From Staphylotrichum longicolle (taxonomy: Eukaryota > Ascomycota > Sordariomycetes > Sordariales > Chaetomiaceae): 64,000 nt of DNA. The notes beneath the pieces are model-generated. The model searched no databases. It was not told the origin of the DNA and saw nothing but the letters and a program-made list of their open reading frames with translations. Position 1 is the stretch's first letter. Every line of letters starts with the position of its first letter. The DNA lies in NCBI GenBank assembly GCA_019096155.1, contig JAHCVI010000003.1:1116001-1180000 (forward strand), written 5' to 3'. Shown here one piece after another: positions 1 through 11,373 of this stretch. The position numbers and the translations under genes are program-made.

Positions 1-1622
1 AGAGCAAGCCCGTCTCGCGGTTCACGAGGTGGTATCGCAGCCCGCTGTTCAATGTCATTGTGGTTGGGTTGATCTCGTTCACCCAGCCGGGGATCTGGAA
101 TGCCCTGAACAACACGGGCGCGGGCGGCCAGCAGGAGCCGTACTTGGTGAATGGGTCAAACTCCTTGACTTTCGGGTGAGTTCCGGACGTGTCGTGACCC
201 TTTGACGCAATAGTCTTGCTAATTGCTACTGTTGCAGGCTGATGGTGTTTGGGTGCACAATCTTTGGCATCGTCGCCAACAGGATAGGCGTCAAGAAGGT
301 GTTGATCATTGGCACACTCGGATATGCACCATATTCGGCCTCCCTGTATGTCAACAACCGGTACGGCACTGAGTGGTTCGTGCTCTTTGGTGGTGTGACG
401 TGCGGTATTGCTGCGTCAGCGCTGTGGGCGTCCGAAGGCGCCATCGCCCTCGGCTACGGCGACGTCAAGGACCGTGGCAAGTTTGGTAAGTAGTTGTGCT
501 GCGTTCAAAGATGCGAGGAGCCGAGCTGACATGTTCGCAGCTGGAATTTGGCTCGGTCTCCGTGAGCTCGGCCAACTCATCGGCTCCTCGATCCAGCTAT
601 CCCTGAACGTCAAGTCGAGCAGCCGCGGCAAGGTCGGCTATTCAACGTACCTTGTCCTGATTGCCCTGCAGTGTTTGGGGCTTCCTCTGGCCTTCCTCGT
701 CTCCCCGCCAGAGAAGGTGATCCACAGCGATGGCCGCCGTGGGAGGGTTGTCGCCAAGAACACGACCCTGAAGGAGGAGATGCGCAAGACGTGGAAGTTG
801 ATCAAGAGGAAGCAAATGTTCCTGCTCATTCCGATCCTGATTGGATTTCAGTGGAACGGGACGTATCTGGGCATTTACATGACCAAATAGTATGTCTTCT
901 TAGCACCTCTTAACATTTGATACGGGCGCTAACTTATACAGCTTCTCTGTCCGTGCCCGCACATTGGGTGCGCTGGTGTCAGGGGTCGCTGCAACCTTTG
1001 CCAACATCTTCTGGGGATGGTTCTACGACCTCAAGTACTTCCGCCGCCCGACCCTGGCCAAGGTTTGCTGGGCCTTCTTCGTCGTTTGCATGCTGGGATC
1101 CTTCGGCTGGCAGGTGTCGAACGAGAAGCTGTACGGCGACTCCAACCCCCGAGTTACGCTGGACTGGGACAACCCGGGATTCGGGCGGGGCTTTGCGTCC
1201 ATGGTCTTCCTGAGGTACGTTACTGGCCGAGAGAGACCCGTCACAGAACATGGACTGACCGCAGCAGGTTCTTGAACGAGTCGCACTACATGTTTGTGTA
1301 CTGGCTGGTCGGCGCCTTCTTCGACGACATTGAGACCCTGACCCTGGCCGTCAGTCTTGTGCGGACGTTCGAGTCGGTCGGTTCGAGCGTCGCCTTTGGC
1401 ATTGGCGCAGCTGCAGTCTCGCCCATGATCAACCTCATCATCTCGTTCGTCATGTTTGGCTTCACCATCCCGGCCACATCGGCCGTGGTGTTCATGGTCC
1501 CGGAACGCCCCATCGATCTGCGGAAGGACGACGCATCCACCGCATCAGAGGAGGAGTCGGAAACCGCAGAAGCGGGTGCTGTCGTCAAATCTGCGGAGTC
1601 GGCTGCCTCGTCTCGGGATTGA
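1..1622 (+). CDS. UNC93-like multi-pass membrane protein, 5' partial
   Basis: The gene enters from the left edge in frame (codons from base 3) and has five visible exons: 1-175, 238-485, 541-889, 942-1214 and 1268-1622, joined by introns of 52-62 bp with clean GT-AG ends. About 465 residues are visible. The product is a polytopic membrane protein of the UNC93-like (DUF895) branch of the major facilitator superfamily. The family-like stretches are ISFTQPGIWNALNNTGAGGQ near the left edge and repeated Gly-rich helices. The C-terminal tail is acidic and Ser/Glu-rich. Fungal members have no settled substrate, so no transport function is assigned. The last intron ends in a tandem GCAGCAG acceptor. 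Confidence 0.88.
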
Positions 1623-1983
1623 ATCCGGACGCCGGGTTTGGCGAAGGGAACAATAACGTCCACTTGCCGACCTCCCGGCCTCATGATGTCATGTTAATAA
1701 CTTAGTAATAAAACCGAGATACCCCACTCCTCATCTTGTCTTCTTATGAGCGAAATACCTCGGGGGTTTCGTTTGTGAGCTTAGGACGAGACTGCATCTG
1801 GTCCTTCCCACACCAAGAATCTCGAAGTACCAGCTTTTCCTTTACGGTCATCAAATTGACCATCATATCACTCTACAGAAAGCACAGACAACGAGATCTA
1901 CAATCCTGCTATCGACTTGTCGGCCCAGGTTGCGGGTGGTGTAAGTAGAAAACGAGCGACTGCCACACCTCAGTTAAGTTGCA
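1623..1983. other. Intergenic, no gene seen
   Basis: This holds the 3' flank of the UNC93-like gene and the 5' flank of the M20 gene. I see only short open frames with no family resemblance. A short A-rich run near 1703-1712 could belong to the 3' processing region. Confidence 0.5.
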
Positions 1984-3273
1984 ATGCCAGGTCACAGCGA
2001 CTCTAAATCAGACACCAGAGTGACAAATTCATCCTACCGCTCTATTCTCGACAAATTCCGGCCCGACCTTAAGCCGATACAAGACATTTACACCAGCCTG
2101 CACCAGAATCCCGAGCTCTCTGGGCATGAGTCCGACACGGCAGGGCTCGTAGCGCACACCCTGCATGAACTCCCTCTTGAGGTGACCGAAGGTATTGGTG
2201 GCCATGGTGTCGCCGCGGTGCTTCGTAATGGCGAAGGCCCTTGCCTCTTACTCCGCGCCGACATGGATGCCCTCCCGGTTGAGGAGAAGACGGGCTTGCC
2301 GTACGCCAGCAAAAAGGCCGTCAAAAGGGAAGACGGCACGGAGACCCATGTCATGCACGCCTGCGGACACGACATGCACACTGCGTCCATGCTCGGCGTC
2401 GCCCGCTTTCTCGTTGCCGCCAGATCCGCTTGGAAGGGAACCGTTGTCTTCGTCTTTCAGCCCGCCGAGGAAGACTTTACAGGAGCCCGAGCCATGGTGG
2501 AGGATGGGCTGTACGACAAGGTGCCAAAACCCGATCTCGTGCTCGGCCAGCACACCATGAGCCTCCGCGCGGGAACCATAGCGCTGAGCTCCGGCCCGGT
2601 GCTGGCAGCGTCCGAGTCGTACATCATCCGCATTTTCGGGCGCGGTGGCCATGGCGGAAGACCCCAGAATACCGTCGACCCAGTCATGATCGCGGCGTAC
2701 TTTCTCGTCCGAGTGCAGAGCATCGTAAGCCGCGAGGTGGCGCCCCAAGATGTTGCCGTCATTACCTGCGGCAGCATCCACGCCGGTACAGTCGCCAACA
2801 TCATTCCTGATCACGCAGATCTGCACATCAACGTGCGAACGTACCGGCCCGAGGTGCGCGAGCAAGTTTTGCGGTCCATCAAGCGCATCCTCTCTCAGGA
2901 GTGTGCTGCTTCAGGGGCGCCCGAGCCGACCATCACACAGATTGCGCGTACACCAGCGCTCGTCAACAGCGACGAGCTCGTGGGCAAGCTGCGCGGCGCG
3001 TTTCAGGGGCATTTTGACCGGTTCGAGGAGCAGGTCCGAGAAACCGCTAGTGAGGATTTCAGCGTGCTGGCCGATGCGGTTGGCGCACCTTATGCGTTTT
3101 GGTATTTTGGAATTGCGGACCCTGACCAGTGGGATAAGGCCAACAAGGCAGGGAAGCTGTCGGAAATTCCGGGGAACCATTCTCCTTTTTATGCACCCGT
3201 CATTGAGCCGTCTATGACAGCTGCCGTGGACGCAATGACATTGGCCGCGCTCGTGTTTCTAGGGACTAGCTAA
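1984..3273 (+). CDS. M20 family amidohydrolase / metallopeptidase
   Basis: This intronless gene encodes 429 residues of the M20 peptidase family (amidohydrolase branch: IAA-amino acid hydrolases, hippurate hydrolases, N-acyl amino acid amidohydrolases). These are cytosolic di-metal enzymes that cleave an amide bond. Recognisable motifs are the metal-site segment MHACGHDMHTA, the upstream RADMDALPVEE, the catalytic FQPAEED with its Glu pair, and GGHGGRPQNTVDP, which begins the dimerisation/lid domain. Length is normal for the family. There is no signal peptide. The substrate cannot be told from sequence. It is co-oriented with the upstream transporter-like gene but separated by about 360 bp, so no functional link is claimed. 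Confidence 0.93.
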   Translation: MPGHSDSKSDTRVTNSSYRSILDKFRPDLKPIQDIYTSLHQNPELSGHESDTAGLVAHTLHELPLEVTEGIGGHGVAAVLRNGEGPCLLLRADMDALPVEEKTGLPYASKKAVKREDGTETHVMHACGHDMHTASMLGVARFLVAARSAWKGTVVFVFQPAEEDFTGARAMVEDGLYDKVPKPDLVLGQHTMSLRAGTIALSSGPVLAASESYIIRIFGRGGHGGRPQNTVDPVMIAAYFLVRVQSIVSREVAPQDVAVITCGSIHAGTVANIIPDHADLHINVRTYRPEVREQVLRSIKRILSQECAASGAPEPTITQIARTPALVNSDELVGKLRGAFQGHFDRFEEQVRETASEDFSVLADAVGAPYAFWYFGIADPDQWDKANKAGKLSEIPGNHSPFYAPVIEPSMTAAVDAMTLAALVFLGTS

Positions 3274-4632
3274 AATGGGTTTCAATGACGAAGGTTAATG
3301 GGTCAAGGCGCATGTTCAACCTGAGTCTTGGGAGAGTTGTGAGATATTTGAGGTTAGCAAAGCATTGAGCGTGACAGCATTGCAAGGAGAAGTGCAGAAC
3401 GATAATATAGACAACATTTAGTTACTCCTCACCGAGGTGGGTTACACCCGGAGTAGAAGAGGGTGATCTGGGATGATGGTTGGGCAGGCCATGTTCAAGG
3501 CCGTGTTGGAGGGCGAGAAGGAATCCTAGTCTTGAGTGCCCGTGTATTGTAGGGAGCAGATTTGGGACTCGAGCTCATTGCAAGGACGGGTTGCCCAGTT
3601 TAGTATGGCCGCAGTAGCATGCACACACATTCATGTCATCTGGGCTTCCGTATCCCACTCTGCAGGTCCACGGATAACCTGCAGTTTGAGTATCGTAGGT
3701 AGTTCTGAGAGCCATTGACATGGTACGTCACCGTGTTGGCTGACTGCTGGATCCTTTATCAAGCTCTCTTCCACCAACTCCAGTCACATACGACCATATC
3801 CGCGCGAAAATACGGGATCCCGTCCGCTCTCCCCTAGTCAAACGCGTGAGAGCTGAACTAGTAGTTGGGTCGGTGACGACCAGCGAATCCTCAGTGTTGT
3901 ATGTTTTTTTTGGCATCTCCACTCCCTTTCGTGGTGTTTTGCTTAGCCGCCCACCCCCGAGACTAAAAAACGTACAACGGCTCACCCTTTGAGTGAATTT
4001 ATCCCCGCTTGTTGCAAATAAGTGGCTTAAGGGCCTTGAGTCGTTGGGTGACGGTTGACCTTCCGCTTAAGCGCCTAGAGCGGTTGAAAGTCGGGGCCGT
4101 TCCTTCCCCTGAGCTAGAGAATCACCGCTCCTGCCTTGACGAGCCGCTACTCTACCGCTCAAGGAAAGAACAGCTCAAGACGATGAGCCGCTCGTAGCTC
4201 GTGAGCAGCGCAACAAGAGGCTGCCGTATGCACACCTGGTCACACGGAGTTTGCGTTTCAATAGAAAATTTTATTTTTACTATTTTAGGTGTTGTGAGGA
4301 CCGGAGCCGGGCCTGAGAGCGACCAGATCTGTTATATTTTTGTCATGTCCTCCTCTTGAGGGAGCTAAAAGGCTAGTGGGGTGAGATCTACTTGGTTGAT
4401 GGTACAAACAATCCAGCCATCCTTTTGGCAACGGCCTCGCAATAAACCTGGTTACCTCGACTGTACTATCTAGGTAGACACGATGCCAAGAATACCTACT
4501 ATTATCATTCAATACCCGACGACAATCAACCCCTTCTCAATGAAGAATACAACGCCCCCTCGTCAAAAACCAATACTTTAGGGATCGGCGTCAGCTCCAG
4601 ATGGGCAACTCTCGAGAGAAAAAGTTCTTTGT
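3274..4632. other. Long intergenic region, possible retroelement remnant
   Basis: No coding gene is supported. At 4260-4290 there is an A/T-rich block, followed by a tract beginning GTTGTGAGGACCGGAGCC at about 4290 that resembles decayed LTR-type sequence more than promoter DNA. I cannot find paired long terminal repeats, a primer-binding site or target duplications, so the retroelement reading is weak. Confidence 0.3.
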
Positions 4633-6236
4633 TCAGATCGCGATGGTTGTTTTGACTCGAAGCCGCTCTCCGAACTTGTAAAAGAGGATTGGAAACGGCA
4701 AAAAGAGCAACGCCAAAAAGCCCAAAAGAGAGTTGCCCCAGCCATAGCCGAGTACTGCGTACATCTGCGGCCCAACTAATGGCAAGAATGTACCCGAAAT
4801 GTATCGAAGAAGAAGATTTGCGCTGAGGGCGGAAGCTGCGCCCTCGGAACCAAAGAGGTTCACGAGATACAACTGGGCCGGCATCAAGACAAAAAAGGCC
4901 CCATAGCCGATGAAGACAGTTCCGATAATGGGCACGATCCAGTGAATGTGGTATTCGACCGACCAGCCGTAGATGAAAAGACCCACGACCACCGACGGGC
5001 TAAACCAAATCATGTGCAGAAGGCGTTCCTCAGGGCGCGGCCCGGGCAGGCCCTGGGCCTTTGTCCGCACCATGAGGTGTGTGTTCAAGGAGTTGAAGAT
5101 GGGCACGGCAACAATCATGGCCACACCCAAGCCGAGGTACACCAGGCCAGAAGTTGCGATTGTGAAGCCGTATTGCTCTTCAAAAACGCCGGTAAAAGTT
5201 GTGAGCAACAAGTACATGATGCCAAAAATAAGACCGACGTAAACCGACAAGACGAGCAGAATTGGCGAGCGGATGAGAAGCATGGCAGGACGGACTAGCG
5301 CCTCAATAAGAACCCGATTGGTGGTCCTCGAGAGAGCGAGTTCGGATCGTAGATGCGGGTTTTGAGTCTCGGCGCGGAGACGAGCCGCTTTGTGCTCGAG
5401 GAGGATCTTGGGGTGTGTCTCGCGGAGGATGGGAAGGGCAACGAGCCCGGCAACACCACCGACCATCCCAAGGACCCAAAACGTCCATCGCCACCCCTTG
5501 TCCGCCACAATAAAGCCTCCGACAAGTGGACCAAGCACAGGTCCCGTCAGAGGCCCCAAGCTGAACAGGGTCATGGCCATTCCTCTGTTGGTAGAGGGAG
5601 TCAAATCCGCAATGGAGCCGCCACCCAGCGCCATGGGTACGCCGCCGGCGCAGCCAGAGAGAAAGCGAAAGACGATGAATTGCGCAACGTTGGTGCTGAG
5701 CGCGTTACCAATGACGAAAGCCACGAACGCAAGGTTGGCGGCATGGTACACGGGCAGGCGACCATAGACCTCGCTGAGCGGGGAGAGGACCATGGGCCCG
5801 AGGGCAATGCCAAGAATGTAGAGTGTAATTGCGAGGGTGCTGATAGTCTTAGAGGTGATGTCGAAGTCGATGATGATCTCGTTGATCCCCGGCGCACACA
5901 TCGTAGGGGCCATGTTTCTGGATCAAAAGGGTCAACTTTAACGAACGGTTTCTGAAGCATCTGGTTGGAAAGCACATACGTAATGAGACCAAGTATGGCA
6001 ACCATGATGATGTGCGCCCACCGTTTGAAGGGTGGCCAGTTGAGTGGGTTGGCGACATCATCGGATCCGTCCCAGTTTACGATGAAACTGGCCCCAATAT
6101 TCTCAAGGTTTTCCATGCTATTCGGACCAACCTTAAGAGCGACACTGTCTCTGTCTTGCTGGGTGCCAGTGTTGTTATCTTCGTTGGAAGGGAGCTTGTT
6201 TTCCCTCATTTTGACGCGGTTTATGGTCGTTCCCAA
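4633..6236 (-). CDS. DHA1-type MFS transporter
   Basis: Two exons, 6236-5980 and 5917-4633, flank a 62-bp intron with a GTATGT donor; the joined frame gives 513 residues. The junction reads LITNMAPTMCAPGINE, the usual start of helix 1 to 2 in fungal DHA1 carriers. The loop 2-3 motif is LSEVYGRLP. The antiporter motif C region, TGPVLGPLVGGFI, points to a proton antiporter of the plasma membrane (multidrug or polyamine type). About 12 hydrophobic segments are visible. The gene is divergent from the Zn2Cys6 regulator at 6893, and the 656-bp spacer carries a pleiotropic-drug-response-like palindrome. The pair is a plausible regulator-efflux unit, but the substrate is unknown. Confidence 0.9.
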
Positions 6237-6562
6237 CGGCGATAGACAGAATACGAAATTGTCTCCAGGAGGGAAGGGAAATCTGTTTCAAAGAAGAAGA
6301 GTGTCTCGGGGTGGTTTTGGATGCGAAGACCATATGAGGAGTCGCTCCGGATATAAGTAGGTGGTTCGAGAGATCATTTCGAGGGGACGCGTAGTGTGAA
6401 CGGATAACGAAGCTCATCCGCGGCTGGGACAGACCCGTTTTCAGGCACCCTTAGCCCCAGTTGTACCTTTCGTGAAAATGCTCCGTCTGTTGCACATGAT
6501 TCAAATGTTTTCCCGAGAACTACTCCTTGATACATCGCCGAAGCGGGAAACGGGGCCGCCGA

Positions 6563-6574
6563 GCTCCGCGGAGC
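6563..6574. promoter_or_regulatory. Perfect palindrome with TCCGCGGA core
   Basis: The 12 bases GCTCCGCGGAGC form a perfect inverted repeat. Their central octamer TCCGCGGA equals the pleiotropic drug response element bound by Zn2Cys6 regulators of the Pdr1/Pdr3 kind in yeast. That a Zn2Cys6 protein binds here is inference from position and sequence. Confidence 0.55.
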
Positions 6575-6752
6575 ATCGGAGCGGAGCAAAGTGGGCCTCA
6601 CGGGCGACGGCACGGAGGATCGGAGGATCAGACTGTCAGCCACTGCTTTACTGTGGGTCTAGCCAAAATCGGTAGGTTACATTTCTGTGACGGTGGAAGA
6701 AGGCGCAAGAATCCAATCCAGACCACTGCCGGGAACTTTCTCTGGATACTTT

Positions 6753-6800
6753 CCACGCAGCCCCTTCGTCCCAGACGCAGCCCCTTCATTCCAGACGCAG
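6753..6800 (+). repeat. Short tandem repeat in divergent promoter
   Basis: About two and a half copies of a 20-base unit, CCAGACGCAGCCCCTTCATT with small changes, lie head to tail upstream of the regulator gene. Such repeats may mark duplicated regulatory sites or simple slippage. Confidence 0.6.
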
Positions 6801-6892
6801 TCTCTCTATCCCCTTCACCAAACAGGCTTATCATTGTTGACATCGCTCGTTGCGTCACGTCTCCAGGATTATAAGGCACTAAACAACAAAAG

Positions 6893-9468
6893 ATGTCATC
6901 CCGGCGTGAGGAACCTGGACCAGGCATTTCGCAGGCAGCCATCGAGGCCCCTTTGACAACCCTCCTGGCCCAGGGAACTCGCCATTCAGAAGGACTCGAC
7001 GTGATCAATGCTGAAGCACCTTCGAAGCCCAACCCAAGCCGGCGTCGTGATAAACCTCAGTTGTCCTGTCACCTCTGCCGCCGCCGCAAGTAAGACCAAC
7101 GTCGCTCATACTGGTATGCCAGACAAGTCCCGCTAATCCACAGTAAACCTGATTAGGTTGCGATGTGACCGCAAACAGCCGTGTTCAAGCTGCGCATCGC
7201 GTGGTGTGTCATGTGCCTACCCCGACAGACCCATCACTAGCTCCGCGCTACCGAAACCAGCTTCCATGTATGACAGAATCGTCCAGCTGGAACGTCTTGT
7301 CATGTCTCTCGTACCAGGTGCCACGTCTGATGCCGTGGCCGACTGCACCCCGCATCCAAACACAGCGCTCATTCAGAACCCTTATGTAGCTGGCGGCCCT
7401 GATCCGAGTTCGGCCAGTGATGATCTGATGACGCCGGCAAGTACGGAACCGTCCATGTCGTCCGCAAACCCACGCACGGCACTCGATGTGCGTTCCGAGT
7501 GCGGGAGCATGCGCGTCAGCGCCTCCGAGTTCCGCTACGTCGGCGGTAACCACTGGGCAGCCATCCTCGACAACATTGCAGACTTGAAGGACCACTTTGA
7601 CCGGGAAGAGCAGTCCCAGTTGGCGAGGGACGACGATAACCCCGCAGAGACCGACGACGCTGAGGGGGGTCTAGCGGGATCCCGATCGGCACACGCGCTG
7701 CTCCTGTATGGTTGTCCTTTGCCAACATCACGGGCCGAGATCCGAGCTGCGCTGCCGCCGAGGGGCGCCGTGGACCGCTACATCTCGCGGTATTTCAACC
7801 GTTTGGATCTAGTTCATTGTAAGTGCCTGAGGATTGTCACAAAGAACACGAGACAACCATTCAAGACTGACAGCCATAATCTGAGCTAGCCATTGTTCAT
7901 GGTCCAACATTTCTTCAACAGGCAAGTGCCAGGGTGTTCTCGTAGCAAGCCCCGCCTCGTCCTAACATCAGCCAGTACGAAGCATTCTGGATCGACAACA
8001 CCAGCGTCCCGATCGTCTGGATTGGACTACTCTTCAGCATGATCTGTCTCGCACTGCAGGCCTCAGACGCATCCGACACGGCGCACGGTGACCCGGAACA
8101 TCGCGCCCTCCAGATTGAGACATACCGCGAAAAGACAGTCCAGTGCCTCCTCTTAGGCGAATACACCAAGTGCGGACCGCACGTGCTCGAGACGGTTATC
8201 CACTACGTGTACATCGAGCTGGGCCTGCGCGGCGACGCCGACAAGGACATCTGGTTCCTCTTCGCCCTCGAGGTCAGCCTGGCCATGCGAATGGGATACC
8301 ACCGCGACCCGAGCCATTTCGCCGGCGTCACCCCTCTCCAGAGCGAGATGAGGCGACGGCTGTGGGCCACGGTTCTGCAGGGCGACATCCTCGTGTGCAG
8401 CCAGATGGGCATGCCGCGCATGATTTGCGACTGGAAGTACGACACGGCGGAACCCTGCAACCTGAATGACGGGGATCTGAGCGAGGACTCGGCCGAGTTG
8501 CCCCCGCCGCGCCCCGAGACGGAACTTACGACGGCACTGGGCACCATTGCACGCCGGCGCATGTTTGTCGCTCTGGGCGCCATTTCCGACGTCACGGCCG
8601 CCGTGCAACCGTGCAGCTACGCGGAAATCATGAAGGCGGACGGTGTTTTGCTCCAAGCAGCAGCAAGCATCCCCGCGCCGCTGCAGCCCAAGCCCATGGC
8701 CAGCAGCATGACGGATCCTCCCGAGGTGATCATGGCGCGCCTGTTCCTCGCGCACCTCCTGCACAAGGGCCAGATAATGCTGCACCGGCGGTTTCTGCTC
8801 CTCGAGCCGTCCTCTGCCGACCAAGACGTCTTTGCCTACTCCCGCAAGGCGTGCCTGGACGCCGCGGTGGGCGCGCTGGAGATCCAGGGTGTGCTTGACG
8901 AGGAGACTCGCCCGGGAGGCCAGCTGCACATGATGCGCTGGCGCGTGTCGTCCATCATGAACCACACGTTCCTTACGGCCACCATGGTACTCTGCTCGGC
9001 GCTGCATTGCGGCCAGACGCTGCAGCGGAAGGAAGAGATTCTTGGGGTGCTGAGGAGGACGAGGGCCGTGTGGATGCGGGCGAGTCCTGGTTCTCGCGAA
9101 GCGAGGAAGGCGGCGGAGACGGTCAGCATCGTGATTGCGCAGGCGGCAGAAGGTGGTCGGCTTGGGGATGGCGCTTCTGGCGGATCACGCTGGCTGGAGA
9201 GGCCCGATGGACGGAGCCCGGACTCGCCGCTGCAAGGCGGTAGTACAAGCAGCATGGTAAATACAGTTCTTGAGCGTAAGTCGTCCCGCTTCATGCCGAT
9301 TGTATTATTACTCGGCGACTAACAAGCTTCGTACTCTGATGCCCGTTAGCAGACAGATTCCAGACACCATCGTTCAGCTTCGCCGCAGACCCAGAAACAG
9401 ATGGGGTCGGCTTTGACACGGCGATGGACGAATGGATGATGATAAACGACGGGCGTTGGCAAGCTTAG
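6893..9468 (+). CDS. Zn2Cys6 transcription factor with fungal MHR domain
   Basis: Five exons (6893-7089, 7157-7818, 7890-7921, 7976-9275, 9350-9468) encode 769 residues. The binuclear zinc cluster starts near residue 60 and spans intron 1, with complete spacing C-x2-C-x6-C-x5-C-x2-C-x6-C (CHLCRRRK joined to LRCDRKQPC). A coiled-coil-like stretch, MYDRIVQLERLVMSL, follows as usual for dimerisation. The middle homology region begins around the short third exon (IVHGPTFLQQ), continuing into YEAFWIDN. Intron 3 (7922-7975) uses a GC donor (CAG/GCAAGT) with a normal AG. The gene is divergent from the DHA1 transporter and could control it. The final 39 residues are supplied by a small last exon. Confidence 0.88.
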
Positions 9469-10012
9469 AGACATGCCGTAAAGGTCCGTGTTGCTGGAGG
9501 GACTGTCCTGTCAGGGGTTCGGGCAGGTCTTATAAACAGAGAGGATCCACTTGCCTCGAGGAACAAAACAGGTGCGACCTGCGAAGAACTTGACTTCATC
9601 GCCTCTCCGGAATGGGATGCAAACCTCCATTACAATCAATGCAGCCCACTTGCTCTATGGGCAGGATCCAATCCGGTAGCCAGGTTCAATGAACCTTGAC
9701 ATGTGCGCAGCGTCAACGGAGTTGTTGCGTTGTTGCACTCTGGGTCAAACCGGACAACAAAGAACGGCCGCGGATTCTCAAATTGGGGCGACCAAGAACA
9801 CATGACACAAAAGCGATAGGGATCTTAAAAGACACAAAAGAAACTGCTTCAAGGTCGTGGAATCAGAAGTGGCACCGTCCATCCCTATTTCTTGATCATA
9901 CGTTGAACCTGAGTCGAAAAGAAGGATGTCAATCAATTCCAGAGAATCGACTGTCCGAGGTGCGCAGCGCGCTGAGTCATAATGCTCTGCCCCGACCGCC
10001 TCACTCAAGTCA
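9469..10012. other. Intergenic, no gene seen
   Basis: This is the 3' flank of the regulator and the 5' flank of the tRNA gene. No supported coding sequence was found. Confidence 0.5.
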
Positions 10013-10099
10013 GCCCGCGTAGCGCAATCGGTAGCGCGTGAGACTTCTACTCTCCTCGCGAACATCTCAAGGCTGTGGGTTCGAGTCCCACCGTGGGTG
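10013..10099 (+). tRNA. tRNA-Arg (anticodon UCU) with 14-nt intron
   Basis: A full cloverleaf can be folded. The acceptor is GCCCGCG pairing with CGTGGGT (two G-U pairs) and the D arm has GCGC/GCGC. The anticodon stem is TGAGA/TCTCA, and the T arm is GTGGG-TTCGAGT-CCCAC with discriminator G at 10099. The stem closes only if an intron is removed at 10050-10063, immediately 3' of position 37, the canonical eukaryotic site. The mature loop is then CTTCTAA with anticodon TCT at 10046-10048, reading AGA codons. A T-run follows at 10103-10107 and another at 10111-10117, consistent with RNA polymerase III termination. Confidence 0.92.
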
Positions 10100-10469
10100 T
10101 CCCTTTTTGTGTTTTTTTCTGGGCCAAGTCTGGTTGGCGAAAGGCGGTGTTTGAGTCAGGCGCTGGTTTGGGGTCCTTGTCAGCTGCGAAAAGCATGCAT
10201 TGAGACCCAGTTGCAGTGCTTGCATGCCGCTGCAGCCGTTGTTAGCCTGCCACGTGCGGGTGTCACAAGAGCCGACATTTGGGGCGCCGGACTCGGCGCG
10301 GGTGATCGGTAAGCGTCGCTGAATTGCCGCGTTGTTCCGCACCTCGTTGGCGCGGCGCTGAAACAGTGCGCTGGCGCTGTCGAGTCACCACCTTTCGCAA
10401 TCTGCAACAAAAAGCTGCGCAAAGCCCGCCACTTTTGTGCGCAGCGTCCCCAACGGCTCGGGACACGCA
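10100..10469. other. Intergenic, no gene seen
   Basis: This is the spacer between the tRNA and the Mpv17 family gene. The T-runs at its left end probably terminate the tRNA transcript. A GTG-initiated in-frame extension upstream of 10470 exists but is not a credible start. Confidence 0.55.
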
Positions 10470-11373
10470 ATGACTGTTTGCTGGACCTGCCGAACCGCGC
10501 TCCGGCGCCACATCGACGTTCTCCGGACACTGCGGCAGCGCCGGTCGCATTCGACCAAGGAGCCGACCAAGACGGACAAGACACCCCGGCCCCAAGATCA
10601 AGTGCCGACGCCCAACAACGTCCCGACGCTCAACTTCTGGCAGAGGCTGGGCCCGTTGACCAGGGCCGCCCAGGCATACGCCCGCGCCCAGCGGAAGAGG
10701 CCGTACGCGACGCAGGTGTGCACCTCGCTGTTCATCTACCTATGTTCCGACAGTGTGTCTACCCCCTCAAGCCCCTGACCCGAGCGTTATTCCTTGGGTT
10801 TCGTATGCTGACGACCGCAGTCTCGGCGCAGAGCATGGGCGGGAGGGACTATGATCCCATGCGGACGGCGCGGTCGCTGTTGATCGGATCGATATCGTCG
10901 ATTCCGAGTTACAAATGGTGCGTGTCCGATCGTGTGTGTGCGCTGTTCCGTGGGGCCGCAGCTGACTCCTTTGGGCCAACAGGTTCGTCTGGCTGTCGGA
11001 CAACTTCAACTACCCGTCGCGCATCCTGTCGTTAGCAACCAAGGTCGTCGTCAACCAGATTTGCTTCACGCCCGTCTTCAACACGTATTTCTTTGGGATG
11101 CAGGCCCTGCTCTCCGGCGCAACCCTCCCGGAGACGTGGGACCGCATCAAGAAGACGGTGCCCGTCAGCGCCATCAACTCGTGCAAGCTGTGGCCCGCCG
11201 TGACGGCATTCAGCTTCGCCTTCCTCCCGCTCGAGTATCGGCCCGTGTTCGGGGGAGTGATTGCGGTCGGGTGGCAGACATATCTCAGCTACCTGAATCG
11301 CCTTGCAGAACGGAGCAGCGCACGAGAGGTGGAGCCGTTGGAAGCGCCCCTGATGGAGAAAGTGGCTGCATAG
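10470..11373 (+). CDS. Mpv17/PMP22 family membrane protein
   Basis: Three exons, 10470-10752, 10821-10917 and 10983-11373, give 256 residues in frame. The family features are the N-terminal YARAQRKRPYATQ segment and ISAQSMGGRDYDPMRTAR after intron 1. Later come YKWFVWLSDNF at the second junction, and the C-terminal signature with KLWPAVTAFSFAFLPLEYRP. Members are four-helix inner-mitochondrial or peroxisomal membrane proteins related to yeast Sym1 and mammalian Mpv17, proposed to act as channels. The Arg/Ser/Thr-rich N-terminus fits a mitochondrial presequence. The ATG at 10470 is the first in-frame ATG. It lies next to mitochondrial dihydroorotate dehydrogenase on the same strand, 406 bp apart; co-regulation is not shown. 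Confidence 0.9.

Larger units (their letters stand above)
6237..6892. promoter_or_regulatory. Divergent promoter between MFS transporter and Zn2Cys6 regulator
   Basis: The 656-bp spacer separates two divergently transcribed genes. It holds a 12-bp perfect palindrome at 6563-6574, several additional CGG triplets around 6540-6600, and a C-rich imperfect tandem repeat at 6753-6800. A TATAAGG lies at about 6871, close to the regulator start codon. No open reading frame here resembles a protein. Confidence 0.6.
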
